Shown in pieces: positions 57,010 to 64,000 of a stretch of 64,000 nt of DNA. Below the pieces are notes generated by a model. That model was not told the origin of the DNA and did not search any database. It saw only the letters and a list, made by a program, of their open reading frames with translations. Every line of letters begins with the position of its first letter. Position 1 is the first letter of the stretch. The translations under genes were made by a program, and so were the position numbers. Source of the stretch: CAYJPV01 sp964372095 (GTDB taxonomy: Bacteria > Acidobacteriota > Vicinamibacteria > Vicinamibacterales > JAKQTR01); contig CAYJPV010000022.1 of NCBI GenBank assembly GCA_964372095.1, forward strand, positions 1-64,000. The letters are read 5' to 3'.

Positions 57010-60000
57010 CTAGAACCTGAACCCTCCGCTGAAGTAGAACGACCTGGGCGTCTGGTACCCGGCTGCCGAGATGGCATTCCCGAAGTCAGGGCCCTTCCGG
57101 TAGTGCACACCCTCCACCGGCGTTTCGGTGAACGGATTGAACGTCTGCAGTGTCTTATCGGTGGCGGCCGTCAGGACCGTGCCGTTCGGGCTGTCGATCG
57201 CCGACGCGTCGAACAGATTGTCCATGACGAAGCGCAGGAAGAACTCCGCCTTCGGGCCGAGCAGTTTGAACGGCAGCGCGTAGTTGATCGACACGTCGGT
57301 GGTAACGATCGTATCGGTCGTGTAAGAACCGCGGCCGCCGAAGTAGTACGTCACCGTCGTCGGCGGCGTCAGGTAGCCCGGATTCGGCAGATAACTGGAC
57401 AACATGGAAATGCCGGCATCCAGACTGGCAGGCGAGCCGGACGTGACGTTCTGGAGCACGCCGAGATCAATCCGGCCGAGACGGCCAAACCGGAGCGCGT
57501 AGTTGCCCCACAGACGCAGCTTGTGGCGCTGGTCGATCGACAGGTTGCCGATCGGGTAGTTCCAGTCGGCCTGCCGGTACTGGGGATAGCTGAGGACGTC
57601 GGACATCACCGGCCCGTCACTCGACGTCTCGCCGTTGAAGTTGCCATGCGACCGCGACAGCGTGTAGTTGCCGCCGAGACTGAGGTCAGGCGTGATCCGG
57701 TATTGCGCCTGCGTCTGCAGGGCGATATACGAACGTTCCAGCTCGTTGCTGTTCTCGATCACGCCAAGATCGAACTGGCGGCCACCCGGGTCAGACACCT
57801 TGCCTGTGGTCAGATCCCGCCGTTCAGCGTAGAAGTCCCGGTAGCGGCGGTAGATACCGTCCACCCGGACAGAGCCCTTCGAGCCAATCTGGCGCGCAGA
57901 ACCCAGCGTGAACTCCCACGTGCTGGGCGTCGTCACGTTGTCGCCGACCTTGCGGTTGACGCCGGCATACGTGGGTGAGTCGCGCAACTGCCGGTTCGTG
58001 CCGCCGTTGGCATTGAACCAGTCGAACATGATCTTCAGTGCGTCATGCGCCGACACCAGGGTTTCGGCGTTGGCATTCTGGTTGATCGCCGGCCCCATGT
58101 ACACATAACGGAAGGTGGACTGCCGGCCCGCGATGGATCCCACGTCGACCATGGCGCTTGTCGCGCTCATGGCGTACCGGGCCACGCCGGCATTGACTGT
58201 CCACGACGAGTTGCCCTTCGGGCTCCAGGACACGGCGAGGCGCGGGCTGATGACCTGGTCGTCGACGACCTTCAGGCCTGCCTGATCCTTGGCGCTGGAC
58301 TTGTCGAACCGCACGCCGATGTTGAACGTGAAGTAGTCGCTGAATCTCCACGAATCGTTGAAGAACCCCGAGTAGGTGCGAATCTTGCTGCCCACGCTCG
58401 TATTGAAGATGGGGTTCCACATGATGTACGCGGCCGCCGAAGCCGTGGGCGTGGTGCCCGGGGTCACCACGGGGTACAGCACCGTGTCGGCGCCCGACCC
58501 GCGGAAGATGGTGTTGTTGGCGTACACCCGATAGCCGCTGCCGGACTGATAGTTGTCGTTCTTCCGGCCATCTTCGTAGGCGTCAGCACCGAACACGATC
58601 GTGTGGGCGCCCATTTTCTGGGTGGACCAGTAGTAGGACCCCTTGACGATGATGTTCTGGTTGTTGCGCTTTTCCTCGCTCAACTCGCCATTGGGACCGC
58701 ACACCGCGCAGAAGGTGGGCGAATTCCACCGGGAACTGCTGCGCGAGCGATCGAGGATGATCGTGCCACGCTCGATGTCGGTGAACCGCGAACCCGACCC
58801 CACGAAGGACAGTTGCCGGCGCGAATACTGGGCTTCCACGAAGAAGTTGGGCCGCAGGATGCCCGTGTAGTTGACCGACGTGAGCTTCTCGGGCGTCTCA
58901 CTGTTGATCAGGCTGTCCAGATCCATGATCGTGGCGCTGCTGTAGTACGTGTCATTCGACTTCAGCCGCTTGTCGGTGTACCCAGCCTTCACCGTGTGGT
59001 TCTGCGTGATCGACCACGTGCCTTTGCCTTCGATTCGCTGGTCTTCGGTCACTGTGGTGAACGGGATGTTCGTGTACCGCGTGGTATTGCCGTTCTTGTT
59101 CTCGTTATAGCGATACGCCCCGAAGAACCAGAGCCGGTTCTTGAAGATGGGGCCGCCCAGCGTGGCTTCGTACGTCGGCAGAGTCTTGTCCGCCCGGGGA
59201 TCGCCGGTCGTCAGCGTCTTGTCGAAGGGCGTCAGCCCCGTCCACTTGTCGTTGTCGAGCGTCGCACGCACCGACCCGCTGAACCGGTTGCCGCCCGACT
59301 TCGTGATCGTGTTCGCCACGCCGCCGGCGAACCGGCCGTACTCGGCCGAGATTGTGCCGGTGGAGGTCTTCACTTCTTCGATCGCGTCCTCGATATACAG
59401 GGCGCGCGACTGGTTCCGCAGCGTCTCGTTCAGCACGACGCCGTTCAACAGGAACAGCCCTTCGTAGGACATCGCCCCCGAGAAGGTGATGTTGCCGCCG
59501 GGGCCCGTCCCTGTGGTGCCTGGCGCCAGCAGCACGGCGCCCGTGAGCGCCCGGCTCACCGGCAGCCGGTCGATCAGGTCCTGGCGGTAGCTGGCCGCGG
59601 CCGTCGCCGTCGTGGTGAAGTCGGCCGTGACCGCCGCCGCGCTCACGTTCACGGTCTCCGCCACCGTGCCAAGCGTCAACTGCACGTTGAGCGGCACGGT
59701 ATCGGCCACCTGCACCCGGATGGACTGCTCGACTGTCGCAAACCCTGACAACTCGAAGACCGCCTTGTAGTCGCCGGCCGGCAGGAACGGCACGATGTAG
59801 TCGCCGTTGGCCGACGTCGTCACGACACGCGCGCCCTGGAGCGACGGCGACGTGACGGTAACGGTCACACCCGGCAGCACGAGCCCGTCCGGGTCACTGA
59901 CTTTACCCGTGATCGTGCCGGTGGGCATGGTCTGCGCCGCCGCCAGGGCGGCCACGGCCAGGACCAGGGCCGCGCTCACAATGATCCGCTTGATGTGCAT
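57010..60000 (-). CDS. TonB-dependent receptor with carboxypeptidase-regulatory-like domain
   Basis: A 996-aa outer-membrane receptor of the Oar/SusC-like type common in Acidobacteria. It has a signal peptide (1-22), a carboxypeptidase-regulatory-like domain (about 28-110, GTITGKVSDPDGLVLPGVTV), a plug region and a long beta-barrel ending in the outer-membrane C-terminal aromatic Phe (GGFRF). It binds and imports an unknown ligand, often a glycan or peptide. ATG 60000 has GGAGG 7 nt upstream. Confidence 0.9.
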   Translation of the reverse strand: MHIKRIIVSAALVLAVAALAAAQTMPTGTITGKVSDPDGLVLPGVTVTVTSPSLQGARVVTTSANGDYIVPFLPAGDYKAVFELSGFATVEQSIRVQVADTVPLNVQLTLGTVAETVNVSAAAVTADFTTTATAAASYRQDLIDRLPVSRALTGAVLLAPGTTGTGPGGNITFSGAMSYEGLFLLNGVVLNETLRNQSRALYIEDAIEEVKTSTGTISAEYGRFAGGVANTITKSGGNRFSGSVRATLDNDKWTGLTPFDKTLTTGDPRADKTLPTYEATLGGPIFKNRLWFFGAYRYNENKNGNTTRYTNIPFTTVTEDQRIEGKGTWSITQNHTVKAGYTDKRLKSNDTYYSSATIMDLDSLINSETPEKLTSVNYTGILRPNFFVEAQYSRRQLSFVGSGSRFTDIERGTIILDRSRSSSRWNSPTFCAVCGPNGELSEEKRNNQNIIVKGSYYWSTQKMGAHTIVFGADAYEDGRKNDNYQSGSGYRVYANNTIFRGSGADTVLYPVVTPGTTPTASAAAYIMWNPIFNTSVGSKIRTYSGFFNDSWRFSDYFTFNIGVRFDKSSAKDQAGLKVVDDQVISPRLAVSWSPKGNSSWTVNAGVARYAMSATSAMVDVGSIAGRQSTFRYVYMGPAINQNANAETLVSAHDALKIMFDWFNANGGTNRQLRDSPTYAGVNRKVGDNVTTPSTWEFTLGSARQIGSKGSVRVDGIYRRYRDFYAERRDLTTGKVSDPGGRQFDLGVIENSNELERSYIALQTQAQYRITPDLSLGGNYTLSRSHGNFNGETSSDGPVMSDVLSYPQYRQADWNYPIGNLSIDQRHKLRLWGNYALRFGRLGRIDLGVLQNVTSGSPASLDAGISMLSSYLPNPGYLTPPTTVTYYFGGRGSYTTDTIVTTDVSINYALPFKLLGPKAEFFLRFVMDNLFDASAIDSPNGTVLTAATDKTLQTFNPFTETPVEGVHYRKGPDFGNAISAAGYQTPRSFYFSGGFRF

Positions 60001-60084
60001 GAACTTTCCTCCACTGCCTGAAGAGACTAGGACGCGTGCGTTCCGAACTCCGACGAGTGACTACGAATCCGACGGCGCGATTGT

Positions 60085-60237
60085 TCACTTCACGAGCCAC
60101 ACCCGCAGCAGCAACGGCACGAGCACGAGGGCGCCGGTGATCTGTACGCCGGGTTTCCGGCTGCGGACGACGACCACCGCCACGAGCAGTGCCACCAGTG
60201 CGCAGATCCCCTGGTACACGCCCGGCATCACGTTCAT
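60085..60237 (-). CDS. Small 50-residue two-helix membrane protein
   Basis: A 50-aa protein with two hydrophobic segments (about 11-25 and 34-49) and a short basic loop (RSRKPG). The ATG overlaps the stop of the permease gene as ATGA, which argues for true, coupled translation. DctM permeases usually partner a four-helix DctQ protein; none is present, so this small protein may be its reduced replacement. Confidence 0.55.
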   Translation of the reverse strand: MNVMPGVYQGICALVALLVAVVVVRSRKPGVQITGALVLVPLLLRVWLVK

Positions 60238-61535
60238 GGCATCAGCCTCCCGAGGGACGGCGAGTACGATAATAGCAGCAGCGCCACGGCGACAATGCCG
60301 GCCGCGGGCACGACGCAGAGACGCAAGACCCGGCGCCGGTCGTCCACGCCAGCCGCCTGGGCGGCCAGCGTCGCAGCCAGTGCCGCCGGCAGCATCAGAT
60401 CACCCAGCGACGCCAGCATCGACAACCCTGCGGTCGTGACCACCTCGTTGCGCCCAAGCAGCACGAGGAGAAACGGCACGCCGAGGACCGACGCCGATCC
60501 GAACGCCGACACCGCGCCGAACAGCGGCATGCTGATGGCGGCCGCGCCGAAGATGGCCCACGCGGGAGCCCCCAGCATCACGGCAACCAGCCAGCCCCGC
60601 GCACCGGTCAGCGTCATGACCTGGATGAACGCACCGACACCCGTCAGGATGCCCGCGACGGGCAATGACTCTTCCGCCGCCCGCAGCATGGACGTCCACA
60701 GCGGGAACCACGGCGAGACGGCCACCCCGACCAGGGCCGCGATCAGGAACGTCAGCGGCAACCCGGGGTCCACCACCTGATGCGGCCACACCCGTGGCGC
60801 CGCCATCAATCCCGCCGCCGCCACGACGGGCAGGAACGACCGCCACGGGGGCATCACCGCCGCAGGCGCTCCTGCCGGCACCGGCGCGTGCGTACGAAAC
60901 AGGGGCCACCCCAGGCCGTACCCGATGACGAGCGCCAGGGGGACCGACGCCAGAGCCAGCGGGGCGCCGAACCCCACGTACGGCAGATCGATGCCGCTGC
61001 CGATCAACATGGCCGGAATGTTCACGGGAGGCGCAATCATCCCGAGGACCCCCGACATGGCAATGAGCGCGCCGGCACGTTCGCGGGACAGACCGGCTCC
61101 CACCAGGATAGCCGCCACCGTGGTGCCCGTGGCAAGCACCGACGCGGTGGACGATCCCGTAATCATCCCCGGGAACATGACGATGGCTACCAGCGTGGGC
61201 AGCAGGAGGGCCGGCCGGTGCCCCAGGCGCCGGTGCACGGCCGCGCCAATGGACTCCAGCGCGCCGCCGTCAGCCAGCACGCGCATGAACATCATGGCCG
61301 TGATGATGACGAGAATCGGATCGAGATACGAAAAGGCCCCTTCGACCAGGTGCCGGACCGGCAGCACGTCGCCATTGAACGCCGCACCGATCCAGGCTGC
61401 CACGACGAGCGCCACGCCGATCGGCCGCTGGCGCCAGAAGGCCAGCGCGGCGAAACTGAGCCCCATCAGCACCAGGGTGAGGGGTTCCGCCCAGCCGACG
61501 GACAACGACGACGCGAGTCCGGCACCCGGGTTCAT
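60234..61535 (-). CDS. TRAP-like large permease (DctM family)
   Basis: A 433-aa polytopic protein of the DctM/ion-transporter superfamily with about eleven membrane segments. Family segments include FPGMITGSSTASVLATGT, SGVLGMIAPPVNIPAMLIGSGI and the second half's ISMPLFGAVSAFGSASVLGVPFL. No DctP binding protein or normal DctQ is nearby, so the transporter may work without them. It overlaps the peptidase gene by ATGA. Confidence 0.8.
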   Translation of the reverse strand: MNPGAGLASSLSVGWAEPLTLVLMGLSFAALAFWRQRPIGVALVVAAWIGAAFNGDVLPVRHLVEGAFSYLDPILVIITAMMFMRVLADGGALESIGAAVHRRLGHRPALLLPTLVAIVMFPGMITGSSTASVLATGTTVAAILVGAGLSRERAGALIAMSGVLGMIAPPVNIPAMLIGSGIDLPYVGFGAPLALASVPLALVIGYGLGWPLFRTHAPVPAGAPAAVMPPWRSFLPVVAAAGLMAAPRVWPHQVVDPGLPLTFLIAALVGVAVSPWFPLWTSMLRAAEESLPVAGILTGVGAFIQVMTLTGARGWLVAVMLGAPAWAIFGAAAISMPLFGAVSAFGSASVLGVPFLLVLLGRNEVVTTAGLSMLASLGDLMLPAALAATLAAQAAGVDDRRRVLRLCVVPAAGIVAVALLLLSYSPSLGRLMP

Positions 61536-62683
61536 GAGGCGGGTCCCAGGATCGCCCCCAGGCCGAGGCGCACCGCGGTGTCGTAATCCGGCACGCCCTC
61601 GATGACGACGGCGTCGTCAGGTGACAACTCCGCCAACGCGGTGGCGAAAGCCCGGATGCCGGACAGATGGCGACCCGCCCGCACGGCCAGGGGCCACCCT
61701 GCGGCATCAAAGGGCACGTTGAGCCGTCCACGGCCCGCGGCCAGCACGTAGAACCGGTCCTGGCCCGTGACGACCAGCGCGGCGTCGGTGCGACCGCGGA
61801 GCCGTCCTTGCGCCGGGTTCGTCGTCTCCATCAGGATGGCCAGCGCAGGCGTGGCATCGCCCCATTCGCGGTGGGACAACCCCCCCAGGCCTTCCGGCGA
61901 GGCTTCGAGGCCGATGTCGATACCGTCGCCGTGCAGCTGCAGGCTGGCCAGGGCGGCCAGATCCATCGCGCGCTGGTGCGCCACGATCGTGTTGACGACC
62001 GGGTACTCGGGTGACGCCTCGTGGAGATCGATCGCCAGGACGACACGCTCGCGCCGGATGAGTTCGGTGATCGCGAACGCGACCTGCTCGGTGAGCGCAC
62101 CGTCGGATCGTCCGGGATACGCCCGGTTGAGGTTCCGCGTCTCGGAGCCCGACAGGGTCTGGCCCGATCGTGTCAGCGTGTAGACCTGAGGATCCGGCCA
62201 CTGGTGCACAGGATTCGTCGCGCGGGCGCCGAACGTGAAACGCCGCACCACTCCGGATGGGGTCCGCACCTCGAAGTCCTGCGGATGGCCTTCCTGCGGG
62301 ACGTTGTGGGAGAAGCCGCTGGCGTTCGCCCGAGGCAACACAATCAGGCGCCCGCGGACCACGGTGGCCCGCTCCACAAGGGAGACGGCGGCCAGGTACC
62401 CCGCCGGCTCGTCGCCATGCGTTCCGCCCAGCACCAGCAGCGTCCCGCCGGGCTGGCGCCCTTCAAGGACGAAGACATCGGTGTCACCGGGAGTGCCGCG
62501 GAGCGCGGGCAGATAGGCGGAGAGCAGCACACGGTTCGTCACGCCGGGTCCGGGCAGGAGCTCGTCTGCCGTGGTCATGCCCGTAAACGAGGGAGCCACG
62601 GCCATCGCGACGAATATCGCCCCCGCGACACTCGCCACGCCCCGCCAGGTCTCCCGCTTCACGTCCATCCACGGCATCGTCAT
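61532..62683 (-). CDS. M14-like zinc amidohydrolase / succinylglutamate desuccinylase-aspartoacylase type
   Basis: About 383 aa. An N-terminal hydrophobic segment (about 15-35) suggests export. The metal motif GGTHGDEPAG (His-x-x-Glu) and AIDLHEASPEYP fit the M14/AspA-like carboxypeptidase and deacylase superfamily. The start is uncertain; I used ATG 62683 (ATG 62677 and 62668 follow). A hydrolase next to a TRAP-like permease suggests that the product of the reaction is imported. Confidence 0.72.
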   Translation of the reverse strand: MTMPWMDVKRETWRGVASVAGAIFVAMAVAPSFTGMTTADELLPGPGVTNRVLLSAYLPALRGTPGDTDVFVLEGRQPGGTLLVLGGTHGDEPAGYLAAVSLVERATVVRGRLIVLPRANASGFSHNVPQEGHPQDFEVRTPSGVVRRFTFGARATNPVHQWPDPQVYTLTRSGQTLSGSETRNLNRAYPGRSDGALTEQVAFAITELIRRERVVLAIDLHEASPEYPVVNTIVAHQRAMDLAALASLQLHGDGIDIGLEASPEGLGGLSHREWGDATPALAILMETTNPAQGRLRGRTDAALVVTGQDRFYVLAAGRGRLNVPFDAAGWPLAVRAGRHLSGIRAFATALAELSPDDAVVIEGVPDYDTAVRLGLGAILGPAS

Positions 62684-62722
62684 GATCCAGATGATCCAGG
62701 TTGCCCCGATCGGCTCCGGGCA

Positions 62723-62739
62723 CCAGGCGGACCGCCTGG
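62723..62739. promoter_or_regulatory. 17-bp perfect dyad, possible operator
   Basis: CCAGGCGG-A-CCGCCTGG, symmetric about one base, lies about 40 bp upstream of the M14-like gene start. It has the form of a dimeric repressor site. The 179-bp gap between this gene and the response regulator holds nothing else I recognise. Confidence 0.45.
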
Positions 62740-62862
62740 CGCACACACCGGGACGAAGCCATCGGGGCACACGAACCCCGCAGCGGCGACAGTATCGGCG
62801 AATCGCCGGACCCGGCGTGTCACCAGTTGTCGCGCCTCCCTGGCGGGTGCCGGAGCCATGGG

Positions 62863-63570
62863 TCAGGGCCTGGCTGACGTGGCCGCCGGAGGCGGGTCCG
62901 GTGTGAGATAGTAGCCATCCCCGTGCACGGTGTGGAGATAGTGCGGATGGCGCGGATCGGGTTCGAGCCGTTTCCGCAGGCGGAGCACGGCATTGTCGAC
63001 GGACCTGGTGCTGGGAAGGTCGGGGTATCCCCACACTTCCCGCAGCAGTTCGTCCCGGTAGACGACCTTGCCCTGGCGCTGGGCCAGGTACCGGAGCAGT
63101 TCGATCTGCCGGCGGGCCAGCAGCAGGCGCGCCGACCCCCGTCTGGCTGTCATCGTGCCGAAATCAATCGTGACGTCCCCCAGCACGATGGACGTCACCT
63201 CCGGAGACGCGCGGCGCAGCACGGCGTGGACCCGCGCGATCAGTTCTTCGAGATCGAACGGTTTGGTGACGTAGTCGTCGGCGCCAAGGGCCAGGCCACG
63301 GAGCTTGTCGCTCCGCTGGCCGAGCGCCGTGAGCATGATCACCGGGATATCCCCGCCGTGGCGCAGCACGCCCAGGATCTCGAATCCGTCGCGCCCGGGC
63401 AGCATGACGTCGAGCAGAACGAGATGCGGGGCGCAGGCCCTGGCCTTGTCGATGGCCTCGCGGCCATCGGTTGCGACGGTGACGTCGAATCCCTCCATGA
63501 CCAGGTTGTCGCGGAGGACCATGGCGAGCGTCGGGTCGTCTTCCACGACCAGCACACGTTTAGTCACCAC
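62863..63570 (-). CDS. OmpR-family response regulator
   Basis: A 235-aa transcription regulator. The receiver domain (1-120) has the acidic pocket ED-D at 10-12, the phosphorylated Asp54 in LLDVMLPG, and YVTKPFDLEEL. A winged-helix trans_reg_C domain follows (about 135-230). GTG 63570 starts 1 bp after the histidine kinase stop. Targets unknown. Confidence 0.93.
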   Translation of the reverse strand: MVTKRVLVVEDDPTLAMVLRDNLVMEGFDVTVATDGREAIDKARACAPHLVLLDVMLPGRDGFEILGVLRHGGDIPVIMLTALGQRSDKLRGLALGADDYVTKPFDLEELIARVHAVLRRASPEVTSIVLGDVTIDFGTMTARRGSARLLLARRQIELLRYLAQRQGKVVYRDELLREVWGYPDLPSTRSVDNAVLRLRKRLEPDPRHPHYLHTVHGDGYYLTPDPPPAATSARP

Positions 63571-63571
63571 G

Positions 63572-64000
63572 TTACGCTCCTGCCGGCATGACGAGCCGCA
63601 CGGTGGTTCCCGCGTCGGGCTGGCTGACGATCTCCAGCGTGCCGCCGTGGTCCGTCACGATCCGATCGACGATGGCAAGACCGAGACCGCTCCCGCCCGA
63701 CCCGGCGTTACTCCCCCGGAAGAACCGCCTCGTCACGTACGGGAGTTCGTCGGCCGAGATGCCGATGCCCCGATCGACGACTTCGAGCCAGACCTTCCCG
63801 CTGGTGTGGCGCCCGGCTCGCAGCTGGATCACGCGGGCAGAACCCGAGTACCGAATGGCGTTGTCGAGCAGGTTGTCGATCGCGAGCGTCAGGGCCGTCC
63901 GGTCGCCTCTGAGCCGGGGGACATCGGGCGCGATGTCCACCTGCAGATCGAAGCCGCCGTCGACCAACTGGGCGCGAAACGTCCGAACCACACCCTCGAC
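63572..64000 (-). CDS. Sensor histidine kinase, C-terminal part only (truncated by window end)
   Basis: The window holds the last ~142 residues; the frame stays open to base 64000. This is the HATPase_c domain: N-box DNLLDNAIRYS, G1 VDRGIGISADE, F/G2 RRFFRGSNAGSGGSGLGLAI. The sensor and dimerisation (H-box) parts lie beyond the window. It precedes and presumably phosphorylates the OmpR-type regulator. Confidence 0.92.
   Translation of the reverse strand, partial: VEGVVRTFRAQLVDGGFDLQVDIAPDVPRLRGDRTALTLAIDNLLDNAIRYSGSARVIQLRAGRHTSGKVWLEVVDRGIGISADELPYVTRRFFRGSNAGSGGSGLGLAIVDRIVTDHGGTLEIVSQPDAGTTVRLVMPAGA

Noticed and set aside
1..64000. tRNA or rRNA genes
   Set aside because: I looked for cloverleaf-like GGTTCGAATCC segments and rRNA core sequences and saw none, although a covariance search would be needed to exclude a tRNA.

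Overview
The window is about 64 kb of GC-rich, densely coded DNA with roughly 60 protein genes on both strands. It holds no rRNA, no recognisable tRNA, no CRISPR array and no intact transposase. An outer membrane is indicated by LptD, a TonB-dependent receptor with an N-terminal carboxypeptidase-regulatory-like domain, and lipoprotein genes. The gene types (that receptor type, secreted methyltransferase-like and YCF48-like proteins, AlkC, SelA, a PA-IL-like lectin domain) suggest an Acidobacteriota-type chromosome. This assignment is inference, made without any search.

Layout. 1-9.8 kb: fumarase and purH, a secreted methyltransferase-like protein, moaE-moaD, prfA-prmC-HIT, TerC, an acetyltransferase and a HAD hydrolase. 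9.9-11.3 kb: a tandem pair of secreted paralogues, one with an added lectin-like domain. 11.3-17.7 kb: ileS-lspA-lgt-rluD, overlapping head to tail, then a GGDEF protein. 17.7-20.2 kb: a cysteine-rich ferredoxin-like protein and a flippase-like membrane protein whose 3' end lies in a REP-like hairpin. 20.2-23.6 kb: an envelope cluster with an Ala-rich lipoprotein ending in three lysines, two L,D-transpeptidases and a further lipoprotein. 23.7-30.7 kb: small secreted proteins, OsmC, a winged-helix protein behind an AT-rich island, a YCF48-like propeller, an N-formylglutamate amidohydrolase-like lipoprotein and AlkC. 30.7-37 kb: a dNK-menC-HEAT/cyclophilin-AlkC run divergent from accD-folC. 37-43.7 kb: lptD, two sugar epimerases, a VTE5-VTE6-like fusion and a UbiA prenyltransferase. 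43.7-53.5 kb: htpX, an M20 peptidase, a cold-shock protein, selA, a possibly frameshifted secreted protein and a GH29 fucosidase. 53.5-64 kb: a four-gene ECF transporter operon, the TonB receptor, an operon of M14-like enzyme, TRAP-like permease and a 50-residue membrane protein, and a two-component system cut by the window end.

Three themes run across the window. First, about fourteen intergenic islands are built of 7-bp tandem repeats. The unit sequence changes between and within islands, but the 7-bp phase is kept, and several islands supply the stop codon of the neighbouring gene. Second, many genes have a TANNNT -10 hexamer 6-9 nt before the start codon and no ribosome binding site, as expected for leaderless mRNA. 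Third, two gene sets look like coherent but undescribed systems: a Braun-lipoprotein-like anchor with its own L,D-transpeptidases (21.0-23.5 kb), and a prenol kinase/prenyl-phosphate kinase fusion coupled to a prenyltransferase (41.4-43.7 kb).
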